64,000 nucleotides of DNA from CAIKBL01 sp050247235 (GCA_050247235.1 JBFWUN010000012.1:34463-98462); one strand, 5' to 3'; positions 18,287 to 27,437 are shown, counted from the stretch's first letter. Numbers and translations: made by a program. The notes: generated by a model from the sequence alone, not told the origin.

Positions 18287-18613
18287 ATGACGAAGCGGTT
18301 TTCCTGTGGGCTGGTCACCAGCCTGCTCATCGCACACGCATCCATCGCGGCCGCCGAGGGGGACGCCACGGCCGGACGCCTCGCCGCCGAGACCTGCATC
18401 GGATGCCATGGGGTCGAAGGCTATTTCAATGTCTATCCCTCGTACCACGTGCCGAAGATCGGCGGACAGAATGCAGGCTACCTGGCCGCCGCACTGAAGG
18501 CGTATCGCGATGGCAGCCGCAAGCACGACACCATGCACGCGAACGCGGTGAGCCTGTCGGACAAGTCGATCGAAGACATCTCCGCCTATTTCGCTTCCCA
18601 GGGCTCCAAGTAA
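18287..18613 (+). CDS. periplasmic cytochrome c (class I, c4/c553-like)
   Basis: 108 residues. The signal peptide MTKRFSCGLVTSLLIAHASIAAAEG is followed by one haem-attachment motif, CIGCH, and a C-terminal region with a probable axial Met in HDTMHANAVSLSDKSIEDI, typical of small c-type cytochromes resembling one half of cytochrome c4. GAGGAG about nine bases upstream supports the ATG; the open frame extends upstream only as noise. A second such gene follows 52 bases later, so the two likely act together as periplasmic electron carriers. The partner oxidase or dehydrogenase is not in the window. Confidence 0.9.
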   Translation: MTKRFSCGLVTSLLIAHASIAAAEGDATAGRLAAETCIGCHGVEGYFNVYPSYHVPKIGGQNAGYLAAALKAYRDGSRKHDTMHANAVSLSDKSIEDISAYFASQGSK

Positions 18614-18665
18614 CCCATCAGCGGCTGGCCCCGCCCGCCTCAAACCGATCCCGGAGACATCCAGC

Positions 18666-19019
18666 ATGACACTGCGCCCGTTCCTCCTTGCTTGTGGAGT
18701 TGCCCTCGCGTCCGGCGCGACGTGGGCGAACGAACCCGCCGCCGCGACCGACGGCCCCTCGTTCGATGACAAGCTCGCTGCCTGCGCAGCCTGCCACGGC
18801 GAGAATGGCGCGAAACCGATCATGCCGGAATACCCGATTCTCGCCGGCCAGCACGCGGATTACCTTGCCGCGTCGCTGCGTCATTACCGCGACGGCCGCC
18901 GCAACAATCCCATCATGGCCTCGCAGCTCCAGGCGCTGCAGCTCACCGACGCGGAGATCGAGCGCCTCGCCGCCCATTTCGCCGCCCAGCAGAGCGGACT
19001 GACTTCGCTCCCTCGCTGA
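18666..19019 (+). CDS. periplasmic cytochrome c (class I, c4/c553-like)
   Basis: 117 residues. The signal peptide MTLRPFLLACGVALASGATWANE is followed by one haem motif, CAACH, then YPILAGQHADYLAASLRHYRDGRRNNPIMASQLQALQLTDAEIERL with the likely axial Met in PIMAS. It resembles the preceding cytochrome in layout (GQxAxYLAA.L..YRDG.R), suggesting an old tandem duplication. It is probably cotranscribed with that gene. Confidence 0.9.
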   Translation: MTLRPFLLACGVALASGATWANEPAAATDGPSFDDKLAACAACHGENGAKPIMPEYPILAGQHADYLAASLRHYRDGRRNNPIMASQLQALQLTDAEIERLAAHFAAQQSGLTSLPR

Positions 19020-19037
19020 TTCCGCGCTGAGCGCACG

Positions 19038-21050
19038 CTACCCGTTGGGGCGCGCCGGCGCGCTCCATGACGGTGCCTCGGCGGGTGACACGCGCGACTG
19101 CGGACCGAACAGGCGTTCGAACGCCGCTTCCTCGCGCGCCAGCCGTTCCGCCGGCCATCGCGCACGCACCCGCTCCCGCACATCCCCGCCCTCCCGGTAG
19201 GACAGCGCCAGCACGAGCACATCGACGTGCGCTGCCCGGCGCGCGCGCGCGAGCACGGGTTCGTCGGCCGGGCGCGTGGCCCCCGCCAGCACGAGCCACG
19301 CCAGCGCGGCAGGACTATCCTCGTCGCGGGCGTCCACCAGCCGCGCCCAACGGCTCACCGCGGTCTCGCGCCGACCCGCATGCCAGTCCAGGTAGCCGAG
19401 CACACGTGCGGCGGTCGGTGACGTGACCGCGGCAGCCGCGCAGGCCGGTGTCCAGGACTCGCGCTGGCGCGCGGTCAACGGCGCGGCACCGTGCAACCAC
19501 GCGTTGAAGCGAGCCACGCAGACGAGCGCCTGCGCAGCGCGCCGCCGCGGCGCCAGCCGGAGCGCCGCTTCGGCAGCCGCCTGCGCAGCCGCGTGTTCCC
19601 CCAGCTCGCTGTACGCGCGACCGAGGGCGAGATGATCCTGCACGAAGGTTTCTTCGCGCAGCGCACGCGGAAGCGGCATCAGCGCCCCCCCGCCGAGCGC
19701 AATCGCCAGCAGCCACGCACGCCAGTGCGTGGCGGCGGCGACGAAGGCACTCGCACTGCCGCCGGCAAGGACGGCGCCCGCGCCGACCAGCGGCACGCGG
19801 AAGCGATCGCTCACGTAGTACAGCAGTGTGCCCGCCGCGTAAGCCGCCGCGGCCACCAGCACCCAGCGTACGTCACGGCGACCCGCGCCCCGCACCGCGC
19901 CGAGGGTTGCGAGCCCCAGCACCAGCCACCAGCCCAAGGGATTCACGCGCAGCCACGGTGATCGTGCCCGGTGGAACGCGTAGGTCTTGTTGTTGTACTG
20001 CTCGACGTTGTTCCACAGGTAGAACGCCTTGCGCGCAAGCCTGCGCAGCCAGCCGATGGGATCGTCTGCAATCGCGGCTCTCCCGCGGCTCTCCCAGTAC
20101 GCGGTCTGTGCGCGGTAGTCGCCCGCGCGATCGCCGGTCGCACGTCGATAGAGCAGCGTTGATTCGAGTCGCGCGGTGTTCGCGGCGGGGTCGACGGTGT
20201 GTACCGGGAGTGTCTGCACGAAGTAGCGGCCGTGTGCACGCGCGTGGTTCGCCGCCCAGAAATTGAATGCCCCCTGCCAGGGCAGCAGGCGGAAATCGTC
20301 GGCGAGGTACGCGTTGACCGTGCCGAACCCCAGCAACGCCGCGGCGAGCGGCGCTGCCGCCGCGCACGCGGTCACCATGCGCGCACGCTGGCGGTTGGCG
20401 ACCAGCGCGAGCACCGGAAGCACAACCGCAACGGACAGCAGCTGGGGACGGACGAGTACACCGATCGCGAGCCACGTGCCGGCGCTGCACCAGTGGCCGG
20501 CGACCGCTGGCGCGCGCGCCGCGCGGACGAGCGCACCGAGGCCACCGACGAACAGCATCAGCGCGCACGTGATGTCGAGCGCGTCTCCGGCGAAATGGAG
20601 CAGCACGGGATTGAAGCCGACCAGCGCCGCGGCGATGTATTGCGCGCTGCGCGACTGCCACAACATGCCCGCGGTACGCCATGCGAGCCACGCGGTCGCG
20701 AGGTGCAGCAGGCCGTTGAGCAGTCGTGCGACCGGCGCGAGCCACGCAGCGTCCAGGCCGAGTGCCAGCGGCAGCGCGAGCAGCGCGGGATAGAGCGGGG
20801 CGCGGTAGAAGGCCTCGCGCGGCAGCGTGCCGTGCGCGATCTGTGTCGCCATGGCCAGCACTTCGCGCTCGTCGAGGACCGGCATCCGACCGAGCGCGGT
20901 GGTGGCGTACCACGCGAGGTAGCCGGCGCAGTAGATGGCCAGTGCCCCCGCGAACACGAGGACAGGCAGACGCCGTGCGCGGCTGCCGGCGCGCTCCGCG
21001 ATCGCGTTCAGACGCGCGTTCCCTCGCGGCGGATCCCCGACTGTCCCCAC
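19038..21050 (-). CDS. membrane glycosyltransferase-like protein (PMT/ArnT type) with TPR-like end
   Basis: About 670 residues. Roughly the first 440 residues hold about ten hydrophobic spans. The first loop has VLDEREVLAMATQIAHG followed by FYRAPLYPALLALPLAL, the acidic-loop layout of dolichyl-phosphate-mannose/ArnT-like (GT-39/83) glycosyltransferases that use lipid-linked sugars. The last 200 residues are soluble and helical, like TPRs (LALGRAYSELGEHAAAQAAAEAALRLAP; RVLGYLDWHAGRRETAVSRWARLV). The start is uncertain: GTG at 21050 or TTG at 21056, neither with a ribosome-binding site. Donor and acceptor are unknown. Confidence 0.72.
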   Translation of the reverse strand: MGTVGDPPRGNARLNAIAERAGSRARRLPVLVFAGALAIYCAGYLAWYATTALGRMPVLDEREVLAMATQIAHGTLPREAFYRAPLYPALLALPLALGLDAAWLAPVARLLNGLLHLATAWLAWRTAGMLWQSRSAQYIAAALVGFNPVLLHFAGDALDITCALMLFVGGLGALVRAARAPAVAGHWCSAGTWLAIGVLVRPQLLSVAVVLPVLALVANRQRARMVTACAAAAPLAAALLGFGTVNAYLADDFRLLPWQGAFNFWAANHARAHGRYFVQTLPVHTVDPAANTARLESTLLYRRATGDRAGDYRAQTAYWESRGRAAIADDPIGWLRRLARKAFYLWNNVEQYNNKTYAFHRARSPWLRVNPLGWWLVLGLATLGAVRGAGRRDVRWVLVAAAAYAAGTLLYYVSDRFRVPLVGAGAVLAGGSASAFVAAATHWRAWLLAIALGGGALMPLPRALREETFVQDHLALGRAYSELGEHAAAQAAAEAALRLAPRRRAAQALVCVARFNAWLHGAAPLTARQRESWTPACAAAAVTSPTAARVLGYLDWHAGRRETAVSRWARLVDARDEDSPAALAWLVLAGATRPADEPVLARARRAAHVDVLVLALSYREGGDVRERVRARWPAERLAREEAAFERLFGPQSRVSPAEAPSWSAPARPNG

Positions 21051-21479
21051 GCGCAATGCGCGTCCGTCGCGTGATGGACGGTGCCGGCTGTCGCGTCCGA
21101 TCGGGCGAATCCTTCGGAGCTTGCCGCGATGCGGGAGGTCTGGACCGGGCGTGCGCGCATCACGTCTCCTCGCAGGCGGGTGGTGTGCATTCTAAGGGGC
21201 CACCCAGGCACCGGACAGCGCCGGCAGCGCGGGGATGTGCCGTCGCGCGATGGCCGTGAGTGTGGAATATTTCCGGTTCGGCCGGGCGAATTCCTGCCCA
21301 ACGCCTAAACTTCGTCACAAATCGCAGGTCTGTCCGGTGCGCGTGCAGAGCCCTCTCTATACTTTGTTCACCAGTTGCCGATACCGCCACCAGAGGCGAT
21401 CCAGACCGCAGCGACAGGCGCTCGAGAGACAGGTCGCCAACCCACGGACTCAACAGAGCAGGGCACAGGACACGGCCGG
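21051..21479. other. 429-base divergent intergenic region
   Basis: Between the glycosyltransferase-like gene and the HD-domain gene. A TATACT at 21358-21363 on the plus strand could be a -10 box for the HD gene, about 115 bases before its start. No clear -35 is seen. Short open frames here do not resemble proteins. If the HD protein starts earlier (TTG at 21375) the region is shorter. Confidence 0.4.
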
Positions 21480-22340
21480 ATGCTGAACGTCACACAACTG
21501 CTGAGCGAGGAAGTCGCCGGTCGGCTGGGCGCCAACTTCGCGGTGTCCTTCGGCGGCGGGGACACGGGGCACCTCGCACTTGCAGTCCGTGCGTCGCGTG
21601 ACGCGCTGGAGCGGATTGCGACCAGCGACGCGCTGTACCACAACGTCGAGCACACGGTTTACGTGACGCTGGTCGGGCTCCAGATCCTGCTCGGCAAGCA
21701 GATCCTCGAAGGCGACGTCAGTCGCGAGGACTGGCTCAACGTCATCGTGGCGCTGAGTTGTCACGACATCGGATACGTGCGCGGTGTCTGCCGGACCGAC
21801 GGCCCCCAGCGGGTCTCGACCGGTCTCCTGAATCACACCGTCAGGGTGGTCGAGGGGGACAGTGACGCTGTGCTGATGCCCATCCATGTCGACCGCGGCA
21901 AGCGCTACGTGGCCGAGCAGTACCCGCAGGCCGATGCGCTGATCGACGTCGCGATGGTGCAGTCGTGCATCGAGCGAACCCGTTTCCCGGTGCCGAACGA
22001 CCCCGTCCACTTGCAGACCGCGGACTACCCGGGCCTTGTGCGTGGCGCGGATCTGATCGGTCAGCTCAGTGACCCGCGCTACCTGCACAAGTTGTCGGCG
22101 GTGTTCTACGAGTTCGAGGAAATCGGCTTCAACGCGAGCACCGGCTATCGTCGCCCCGGCGATCTGCTCGAGGCATACCCCGCGTTCTTCGAGAAGAACG
22201 TCGCGCCGTTCATCCCGGAATCGGTGCGCTACCTGGAACAGACCAAGGAAGGCCGGGAAATCCTCGCGAGCCTCTATCGCAACCTCGAAAATGCGCGCAG
22301 CCACGCCTGTGCGCCGCACGCCCGCGCCCAGGCCTGGTAA
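21480..22340 (+). CDS. HD-domain phosphohydrolase-like protein
   Basis: 286 residues from the ATG at 21480. The metal-binding HD pattern is visible as DALYHNVEHTVYVTLVG (first His pair, YHNxEH) and VALSCHDIGYVRG (the HD dyad), with later ligands probably in ADLIGQLSDPRYL. Spacing and the YHNxxHT motif recall the catalytic core of cyclic-nucleotide phosphodiesterases and related HD enzymes. It is soluble, with no signal peptide. An upstream TTG at 21375 would add 35 residues without recognisable features. Substrate is unknown. Confidence 0.72.
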   Translation: MLNVTQLLSEEVAGRLGANFAVSFGGGDTGHLALAVRASRDALERIATSDALYHNVEHTVYVTLVGLQILLGKQILEGDVSREDWLNVIVALSCHDIGYVRGVCRTDGPQRVSTGLLNHTVRVVEGDSDAVLMPIHVDRGKRYVAEQYPQADALIDVAMVQSCIERTRFPVPNDPVHLQTADYPGLVRGADLIGQLSDPRYLHKLSAVFYEFEEIGFNASTGYRRPGDLLEAYPAFFEKNVAPFIPESVRYLEQTKEGREILASLYRNLENARSHACAPHARAQAW

Positions 22341-22377
22341 CGACAGCATCCGGTTGACGAACGCGGCGCGTTGACGA

Positions 22378-23304
22378 ATGCTGCCGCGCATGTTCCTTGC
22401 CTCGCACGACGTCCTCCGCGCCTGCCTCCTTGCCGCGTGCCTGGTCCAGCCGGTCGTCGCCGCGGACTTCGAGGTCACCGAGATCGCCCCGGCGGTGTTC
22501 GTGCACCAGGGCGCGTATGCCGAGATCGACGATCCCGCACGTGGTGACAGCGCCAATATCGGGTTCGTGATCGGCGCGCGCTGCGTGGCGGTGATCGACA
22601 CCGGCGGCAGCATCGCCACGGGACGTGCACTGCGCGCCGCGATCGCGGCGCATACCGATCGACCCGTCTGCTACGTGATCAACACGCACGCGCATTTCGA
22701 TCACGTGCTCGGCAACGCCGCGTTTCGGGACGACGACCCGACGTTCGTCGGCCACGCCGCGCTGCCCGAAGCACTCGCCGCGAGCCGCGAATATTTCCTC
22801 GAGCGCTTCGCCGTCGAGCTCGCCGACGCGCCGGCGATCATCGCACCCACGCTGACGGTCGATGACACGCACACGCTCGACCTCGGCGGACGCACGCTCC
22901 GGCTGGAGGCGCATCCCGTGGCGCACAGCGCGGCGGATCTGACCGTCGTGGACGACGCGACGCACACGCTCTTCACCGGGGACCTGCTGTTCGTCGAGCG
23001 CCTGCCGGCGTTCGACGGCAGGCTCAGCGGCTGGCGCGGCTGGATGCAGACAGTCGGGGGTGCGGATTTCGCGCACGTGGTCCCGGGCCATGGACCGCCG
23101 CGCGTCGCCTGGCCTGCCGCGCTCGATGCGCAGCGCCGGTACCTCGACTCGCTGGCCGATGCCGCGCGCACCGCGCTGGATGCGGGCGAGTTCCTGGAGG
23201 ATGTGACCGCGGACGCGGGCGCGCACCCGCCTGCCGGCTGGCAGGCCACCGGCACGCACGCGCGCAACCTCGCGCGCGTCTACCGTGAACTCGAGTGGGA
23301 GTGA
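22378..23304 (+). CDS. secreted metallo-beta-lactamase-fold hydrolase (SoxH-like)
   Basis: 308 residues. A signal peptide ends at VQPVVAAD. The metallo-beta-lactamase core shows NTHAHFDHVLGN (the HxHxDH zinc motif), VAHSAADLTVV (third ligand region), LFTGDLLFVERLP (bridging Asp) and HVVPGHGPP (last His). It resembles the periplasmic SoxH or quinoprotein-relay metallohydrolase group rather than true beta-lactamases. Cytochromes c are encoded 3.4 kb upstream, but no quinoprotein is visible. Substrate is unknown. Confidence 0.85.
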   Translation: MLPRMFLASHDVLRACLLAACLVQPVVAADFEVTEIAPAVFVHQGAYAEIDDPARGDSANIGFVIGARCVAVIDTGGSIATGRALRAAIAAHTDRPVCYVINTHAHFDHVLGNAAFRDDDPTFVGHAALPEALAASREYFLERFAVELADAPAIIAPTLTVDDTHTLDLGGRTLRLEAHPVAHSAADLTVVDDATHTLFTGDLLFVERLPAFDGRLSGWRGWMQTVGGADFAHVVPGHGPPRVAWPAALDAQRRYLDSLADAARTALDAGEFLEDVTADAGAHPPAGWQATGTHARNLARVYRELEWE

Positions 23305-23325
23305 CGCCGAGCCGGTGATGTCCCC

Positions 23326-24048
23326 TCAGAATCGTGCGCCCTGCGTGGCGCACAGGAAGCGCATCAGCGGCGTCGCGGTGCGGTAGGTCTCGCACGCGAA
23401 TTCGAGCAGACCGGGCGCGTAGAGCACCCCCTCGTCGAATGCGCGCAGCACGATGTAGTCCTTGAATTTCAGGTCGTCCTTCCACGGATGTGCCTCCGGC
23501 ACCGGCACGTCCGGGGGCATGCGCTTCAGCCGCTCACCGTGGAACTCGAAGTGTCCGGTCCTGGCGAGCGAGCGCCGCACGCTGCCCCACTGCCTGGGCT
23601 GTTCCACGATGGCGGTGCGGATGCGATGCAGCGCGGCGCGCTCGGGATGCCAGACACCGCAGCCGAGGAAGCACTCGTCCACGCCGATGTGGAAGTAGAA
23701 GCCGGGCGCGTGTACGTCGAAGTCGGCTTCATGGCGGAAGTGGATGCCGATGTTCGTCTTGAACGGACGCTTGTCGTGCGCGAAGCGGGTGTCGCGGTAG
23801 ATCCGGAAGAGTGAGCCTCCGACCCGCTTCGGGATGCACAGGAAGTGCGGAGAGATCCGGGACAGCGGCGTCGCCATCGCCTCGATGAAGTCGAGCGCCG
23901 GCGCGACCACCACCTTTTCGAACTCGTCCTTGTGCGCCTGGAACCAGGCACGGTCGTTGTTCTGTGCGAGACGATTGAGGAAACCCAAGGTGTCCGGCGT
24001 GAAACCCTTGAACGACGGTGCGCCGCGTGCGAGTACCTTCTTCTTCAT
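23326..24048 (-). CDS. DUF2461/TIGR02453-family protein
   Basis: 240 residues from MKKKVLARG at 24048. It contains the family hallmarks FTPDTLGFLNRLAQNNDRAWFQAHKDEFE, LFRIYRDTRFAHDKRPFKTNIGIHFRH and GFYFHIGVDECFLGCGVWHPE. This is a widespread cytoplasmic family of unknown biochemical function. The upstream frame extension to 24570 is antisense noise over the glpD 3' end. The gene is convergent with the preceding hydrolase. Confidence 0.88.
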   Translation of the reverse strand: MKKKVLARGAPSFKGFTPDTLGFLNRLAQNNDRAWFQAHKDEFEKVVVAPALDFIEAMATPLSRISPHFLCIPKRVGGSLFRIYRDTRFAHDKRPFKTNIGIHFRHEADFDVHAPGFYFHIGVDECFLGCGVWHPERAALHRIRTAIVEQPRQWGSVRRSLARTGHFEFHGERLKRMPPDVPVPEAHPWKDDLKFKDYIVLRAFDEGVLYAPGLLEFACETYRTATPLMRFLCATQGARF

Positions 24049-24181
24049 GAGCTCGTTGCTTTCCCGTGAGAGTGAATCGAGACGCGGAAGGACGGTTCCA
24101 GGTTCCGCGACGGCGTGTCCGTGTGCTCGAGAGTGGCGGACCAGGACATCGAGACCGTGAGCGCGGTACCGCACATCCTCA

Positions 24182-25696
24182 TCACGCGGCCGCGCGCGGT
24201 GCCTCCGTGTCATCGCGCGGCGGCAGGTAGTCGGCGGCAGTCTGTTCGAAGTGTGCCAGTTCGCGTTCGACCCAGGTGGCGTCGCGACCGTGGGCCCGTG
24301 CCAGCGCGGCGGCCACCGCGGGGGCGAGCGCGCGCGCTTGCGCAACGTCCACGAACAGCGTGCGCAGCCGACGCCCGAGCACGTCCTCCACGCGGCACGC
24401 GAGCTGCCCGCCGATCGCCCGCGCGAGCGTGGCCTCCAGCGAGGCGTCCGGCCCGCCGGCGGTCGCCGGTACGCGGAGCACCGGTGGCAGCAGCGATGCC
24501 CCGTCATCCAGCCGGTCAGCGGCCGTGCGGGAGGCCTGTGCGGCGATCCCGTGGTGACCAAGCGCAGCATCGAGACCGGCGATCGCCATCCGCCGGAACG
24601 TGGTCCATTTTCCGCCGTACAGCGACACCAGCCCGGAATCCGCGATCGTCAGCTGGTATTCGCGCGACGCCCGCGCGGTCCCGTGCGCGGCAGTGCCCGC
24701 AAGCGGCCGCACCCCCGCGAAGCACGCCGTGATGTCTTCGGTGCGGGGCGCGCGCGCAAGGTAGCAGGCTGCAACGGCCAGGATCTCGTCGATCTCGGCC
24801 GCCGTGGCGCGCAGCGGGGCGTCGGGGGTGGTCGGCACGTCGGTCGTGCCGAGCAGCACGCGGTCATGCCAGGGCAGCGCGAACATCACGCGCCCATCCG
24901 GGGTCCGCGGCATCAGCAGACCCTGCGGGTGTGGCCAGAACGCGCGCTCGACCACGACGTGACTGCCCCGGCTGAGCGTCAGTGACGGCACCCGGCGCGG
25001 GTCGTCCAGCGCGGCGATCCCGCGCGCGCCCGGCCCCGCCGCATTGATGATGATACGGCCGGAAAACTCGTGCACCGCGCCGGTCAGCATGTCCTCGCAC
25101 ACCACGCCGCGCACGCGACCTGCGGCGTTCTTCAGCAGTGCGCGGACCGGCGCGTGGTTCACCACGTGCGCCCCGTGATCGGCGGCGCGCGCCAGCACCG
25201 CGAGGAGCAGGCGGGTGTCGTCGAACCGCGCGTCGGCATAGCGCAGCTGCCGCGCGCCAGGCGCGCGCAGCGACGCGCGCACCGCCGCGGGGTCGTCCCG
25301 GGGCGCCATCGCGTCGGCGCTGCGCGCGAGTCGCGCGTAGAGCGCAAGCCCGAAGCGGTATTTCAGGTGCTCCACCCACCCGGTGGTCGGGATCGTGAAC
25401 GCGAGACGCGTGACCAGCGCGGGGGCCTGCACGAGCAGGTGTTCGCGCTCACGGAGTGCCTCGAACACCAGCCCTAGCTGGCCCTGCGCGAGGTAGCGGA
25501 TACCCCCGTGGATGAGTTTCGTGCTGCGGCTGGACGTGCCGCAACCGAAGTCCCCGCCTTCCAGCAGCAACGTGGACAGGCCCCGACCGGCGGCGTCCCA
25601 CGCCACGCCGGCGCCGGTCGCGCCGCCGCCGATCACGATCACGTCCCACGGCTGACGCATCGCGCACACCGCGTCCAGCAGCGTGGCGCGGGTCAT
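24182..25696 (-). CDS. glpD: aerobic glycerol-3-phosphate dehydrogenase
   Basis: 504 residues, membrane-associated FAD enzyme oxidising glycerol 3-phosphate to dihydroxyacetone phosphate and passing electrons to quinone. The N-terminal FAD-binding motif reads DVIVIGGGATGAGVAWDAAGRGL, then SSRSTKLIHGGIRYLAQGQ (GlpD signature), MFALPWHDRVLLGTTD and LYGGKWTTFRRMA. The ATG overlaps the glpK stop (ATGA), so the two are translationally coupled in the order glpK-glpD. No glpF or glpR is in the window. Confidence 0.95.
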   Translation of the reverse strand: MTRATLLDAVCAMRQPWDVIVIGGGATGAGVAWDAAGRGLSTLLLEGGDFGCGTSSRSTKLIHGGIRYLAQGQLGLVFEALREREHLLVQAPALVTRLAFTIPTTGWVEHLKYRFGLALYARLARSADAMAPRDDPAAVRASLRAPGARQLRYADARFDDTRLLLAVLARAADHGAHVVNHAPVRALLKNAAGRVRGVVCEDMLTGAVHEFSGRIIINAAGPGARGIAALDDPRRVPSLTLSRGSHVVVERAFWPHPQGLLMPRTPDGRVMFALPWHDRVLLGTTDVPTTPDAPLRATAAEIDEILAVAACYLARAPRTEDITACFAGVRPLAGTAAHGTARASREYQLTIADSGLVSLYGGKWTTFRRMAIAGLDAALGHHGIAAQASRTAADRLDDGASLLPPVLRVPATAGGPDASLEATLARAIGGQLACRVEDVLGRRLRTLFVDVAQARALAPAVAAALARAHGRDATWVERELAHFEQTAADYLPPRDDTEAPRAAA

Positions 25697-27183
25697 TCGG
25701 CGGTCGCCCAGTGGCCAGCGCGCACGATGGCCTTCTCCCAGCGGGCACGCAGCCCGGTGGTGTCGCACGCGGGATCGGGGGCGAACGCGGCGGCCTCGTC
25801 CCGGGTGGCCACGACGAGCGTGGCGCGGTCACGCCAGGTGCCGACACCAAGCCCCGCGAGCGCTGCCGCGCCGCGCGCGGTGGTTTCCAGGTCCCGCGGC
25901 TGGCGCAGGCTGCGCCCGAGGAGATCCGCCTGCAGTTGCATCAGCAGCCGGTTGCGCGACGCGCCGCCGTCGACCCGCAGTTCACCGGTCGGGGCGCCGG
26001 TGTCCTGCGCCATCGCGACGAGCACGTCATGAACCTGCAGTGCGATGGCCTCCAGCGCAGCGCGCGCAATGTGCGCGCGGGTCGTGCCGCGCGTGAGACC
26101 GATCAGGAGCCCGCGCGCGTCGGCGTCCCAGTGCGGCGCGCCGAGGCCGGTGAAGGCGGGAACGAGCACCACGCCGCCGCTGTCCGGCACCGAGGCGGCG
26201 AGTGGTTCGATTTCGTTCGCGTCCGCGATGATGCCCAGGCCGTCGCGCAGCCATTGCACGATCGCGCCGCCCATGAACACGCTGCCTTCGACGGCGAACG
26301 CACGCTCGCCGCCGATGGCGCTCGCCACGGTGGTCAGCAGGCGCGCCCGCGACGGCACGATGCGGGGGCCCGTCTGCTGCAGGATGAAGCAGCCCGTGCC
26401 GTAAGTGCACTTCGCGTCACCGGGCGCGAAACACCCCTGTCCGAACAACGCGGCCTGCTGGTCACCCGCGATGCCGGCGATCGGCGCCCGCACCCCCGGC
26501 AACGCGTTCGTCTCCGCCAGGATCCCGCTCGAATCGACGATGCGCGGCAGGATCTCGCGCGGGATGTCCCACAGCGCCAGCAAGTCATCGTCCCAGTCGC
26601 CGCGGGCGAGATCGTAGAGCAGGGTGCGTGACGCGTTCGTCGCGTCGGTGACGTGCAGCCGGCCGCCGGTGAGCTGCCAGGTCAGCCAGGTATCGATGGT
26701 GCCGGCCGCGAGTTCGCCGTGGGCCGCCGCGCCGCGTGCGCCGGCACAGTGGTCGAGCAGCCACGCGAGCTTGCTCGCGCTGAAGTACGGATCGAGCACC
26801 AGCCCCGTGCGCCGCTGCAGGTCGGGCTCGTGACCGGACTCGCGCAGCGCGGTGCATGCCGCCGCCGTGCGCCGGTCCTGCCATACCAGCGCACGATGCA
26901 GCGGTTCACCGGTGCGCCGGTTCCACAGCACCACGGTCTCGCGCTGGTTGGTGATGCCGATGCCGTCGATCGCGCCGGCCGCCACGCCCGCGTCGGCCAG
27001 CGCCGCGCACGCCGCGTCGCGTTGTCCGAGCCAGATCTCGCGCGGGTCGTGTTCCACGAGGCCGGGCGCCGGGAAATGCTGTTGGAGCGGGCGTTGCGCC
27101 CGGCCGAGCACGCGCAGCGACGCGTCGTAGACGAACGCGCGCGAACTGGTGGTGCCCTGGTCGAGCGCGAGCAGGTAGCGCAT
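25693..27183 (-). CDS. glpK: glycerol kinase
   Basis: 496 residues, the normal length. It phosphorylates glycerol to glycerol 3-phosphate. The FGGY-kinase features are LLALDQGTTSSRAFVYD (phosphate loop), GITNQRETVVLWNRRTGEPLHRALVWQDRRT, the long central signature around YFSASKLAWLLD and GELRVDGGASRNRLLMQLQADLLG. The ATG at 27183 follows a TATACT -10 box so closely that the mRNA may be leaderless. Cotranscribed with glpD. Confidence 0.96.
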   Translation of the reverse strand: MRYLLALDQGTTSSRAFVYDASLRVLGRAQRPLQQHFPAPGLVEHDPREIWLGQRDAACAALADAGVAAGAIDGIGITNQRETVVLWNRRTGEPLHRALVWQDRRTAAACTALRESGHEPDLQRRTGLVLDPYFSASKLAWLLDHCAGARGAAAHGELAAGTIDTWLTWQLTGGRLHVTDATNASRTLLYDLARGDWDDDLLALWDIPREILPRIVDSSGILAETNALPGVRAPIAGIAGDQQAALFGQGCFAPGDAKCTYGTGCFILQQTGPRIVPSRARLLTTVASAIGGERAFAVEGSVFMGGAIVQWLRDGLGIIADANEIEPLAASVPDSGGVVLVPAFTGLGAPHWDADARGLLIGLTRGTTRAHIARAALEAIALQVHDVLVAMAQDTGAPTGELRVDGGASRNRLLMQLQADLLGRSLRQPRDLETTARGAAALAGLGVGTWRDRATLVVATRDEAAAFAPDPACDTTGLRARWEKAIVRAGHWATAE

Positions 27184-27189
27184 GGCCGC

Positions 27190-27195
27190 AGTATA
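27190..27195 (-). promoter_or_regulatory. candidate -10 box for glpK-glpD (leaderless)
   Basis: TATACT on the minus strand with six bases between it and the glpK ATG, so the predicted start coincides with the A of the ATG. No ribosome-binding site precedes glpK. No -35 consensus is evident. Confidence 0.4.
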
Positions 27196-27265
27196 AACAT
27201 CCGGCGTGACCACCTGGCCCTCGTGCCCGTGACGAACGCGAAATCGACTACTCAATTTGGGCGAT

Positions 27266-27437
27266 GGGCGCCCCAGGGCCGGTCACCGACACTCCGGCGC
27301 GTGCACTGGCGGGGAGCCCCACCAGTAACCCTGTTGGGGGCCGGTGCAGAGACGCGCGAGTGTTTCCGGGCCGTAAGGTCCGCTTCCCCTTAGTACTGCC
27401 TGACCTTGGCGCCCAGGGTTCCCTGGGCGCTCGTTTT
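27266..27437 (+). ncRNA. structured RNA element ending in an intrinsic terminator
   Basis: Hand folding finds: a closing helix 27266-27278 with 27421-27432 (12 pairs, one bulge); an inner helix 27281-27285 with 27401-27405; a long hairpin 27288-27364 of about 26 pairs interrupted only by small bulges; a perfect six-pair hairpin 27367-27382 with a GUAA tetraloop; an 18-base unpaired linker; and a terminator hairpin 27409-27430 (GCGCCCAGGG/CCCTGGGCGC) followed by TCGTTTT. The terminator 3' arm is also the 3' strand of the closing helix, so the two are mutually exclusive. It is either a free-standing RNA (6S-like was considered) or a switch in the leader of the GGDEF-like gene at 27567. Family not recognised. 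Confidence 0.5.
27409..27437 (+). terminator. intrinsic terminator
   Basis: Perfect ten-base inverted repeat (nine or ten pairs with a tight loop) followed by TCGTTTT. It ends the structured RNA on the plus strand and lies 130 bases before the next start codon, with no coding gene ending upstream on this strand. Confidence 0.65.

Noticed and set aside
22378..23304. Beta-lactamase (antibiotic resistance)
   Set aside because: The HxHxDH fold is shared by many hydrolases; the sequence fits the SoxH-like group better and lacks typical metallo-beta-lactamase context.
27266..27437. Firm assignment of the RNA element as 6S RNA
   Set aside because: The closing helix and 3' hairpin are suggestive and ACCTTG/AGGGTT bits recall 6S, but the 5' side of the central bubble is nearly absent and zapA/ygfA neighbours are missing. 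Left unassigned.
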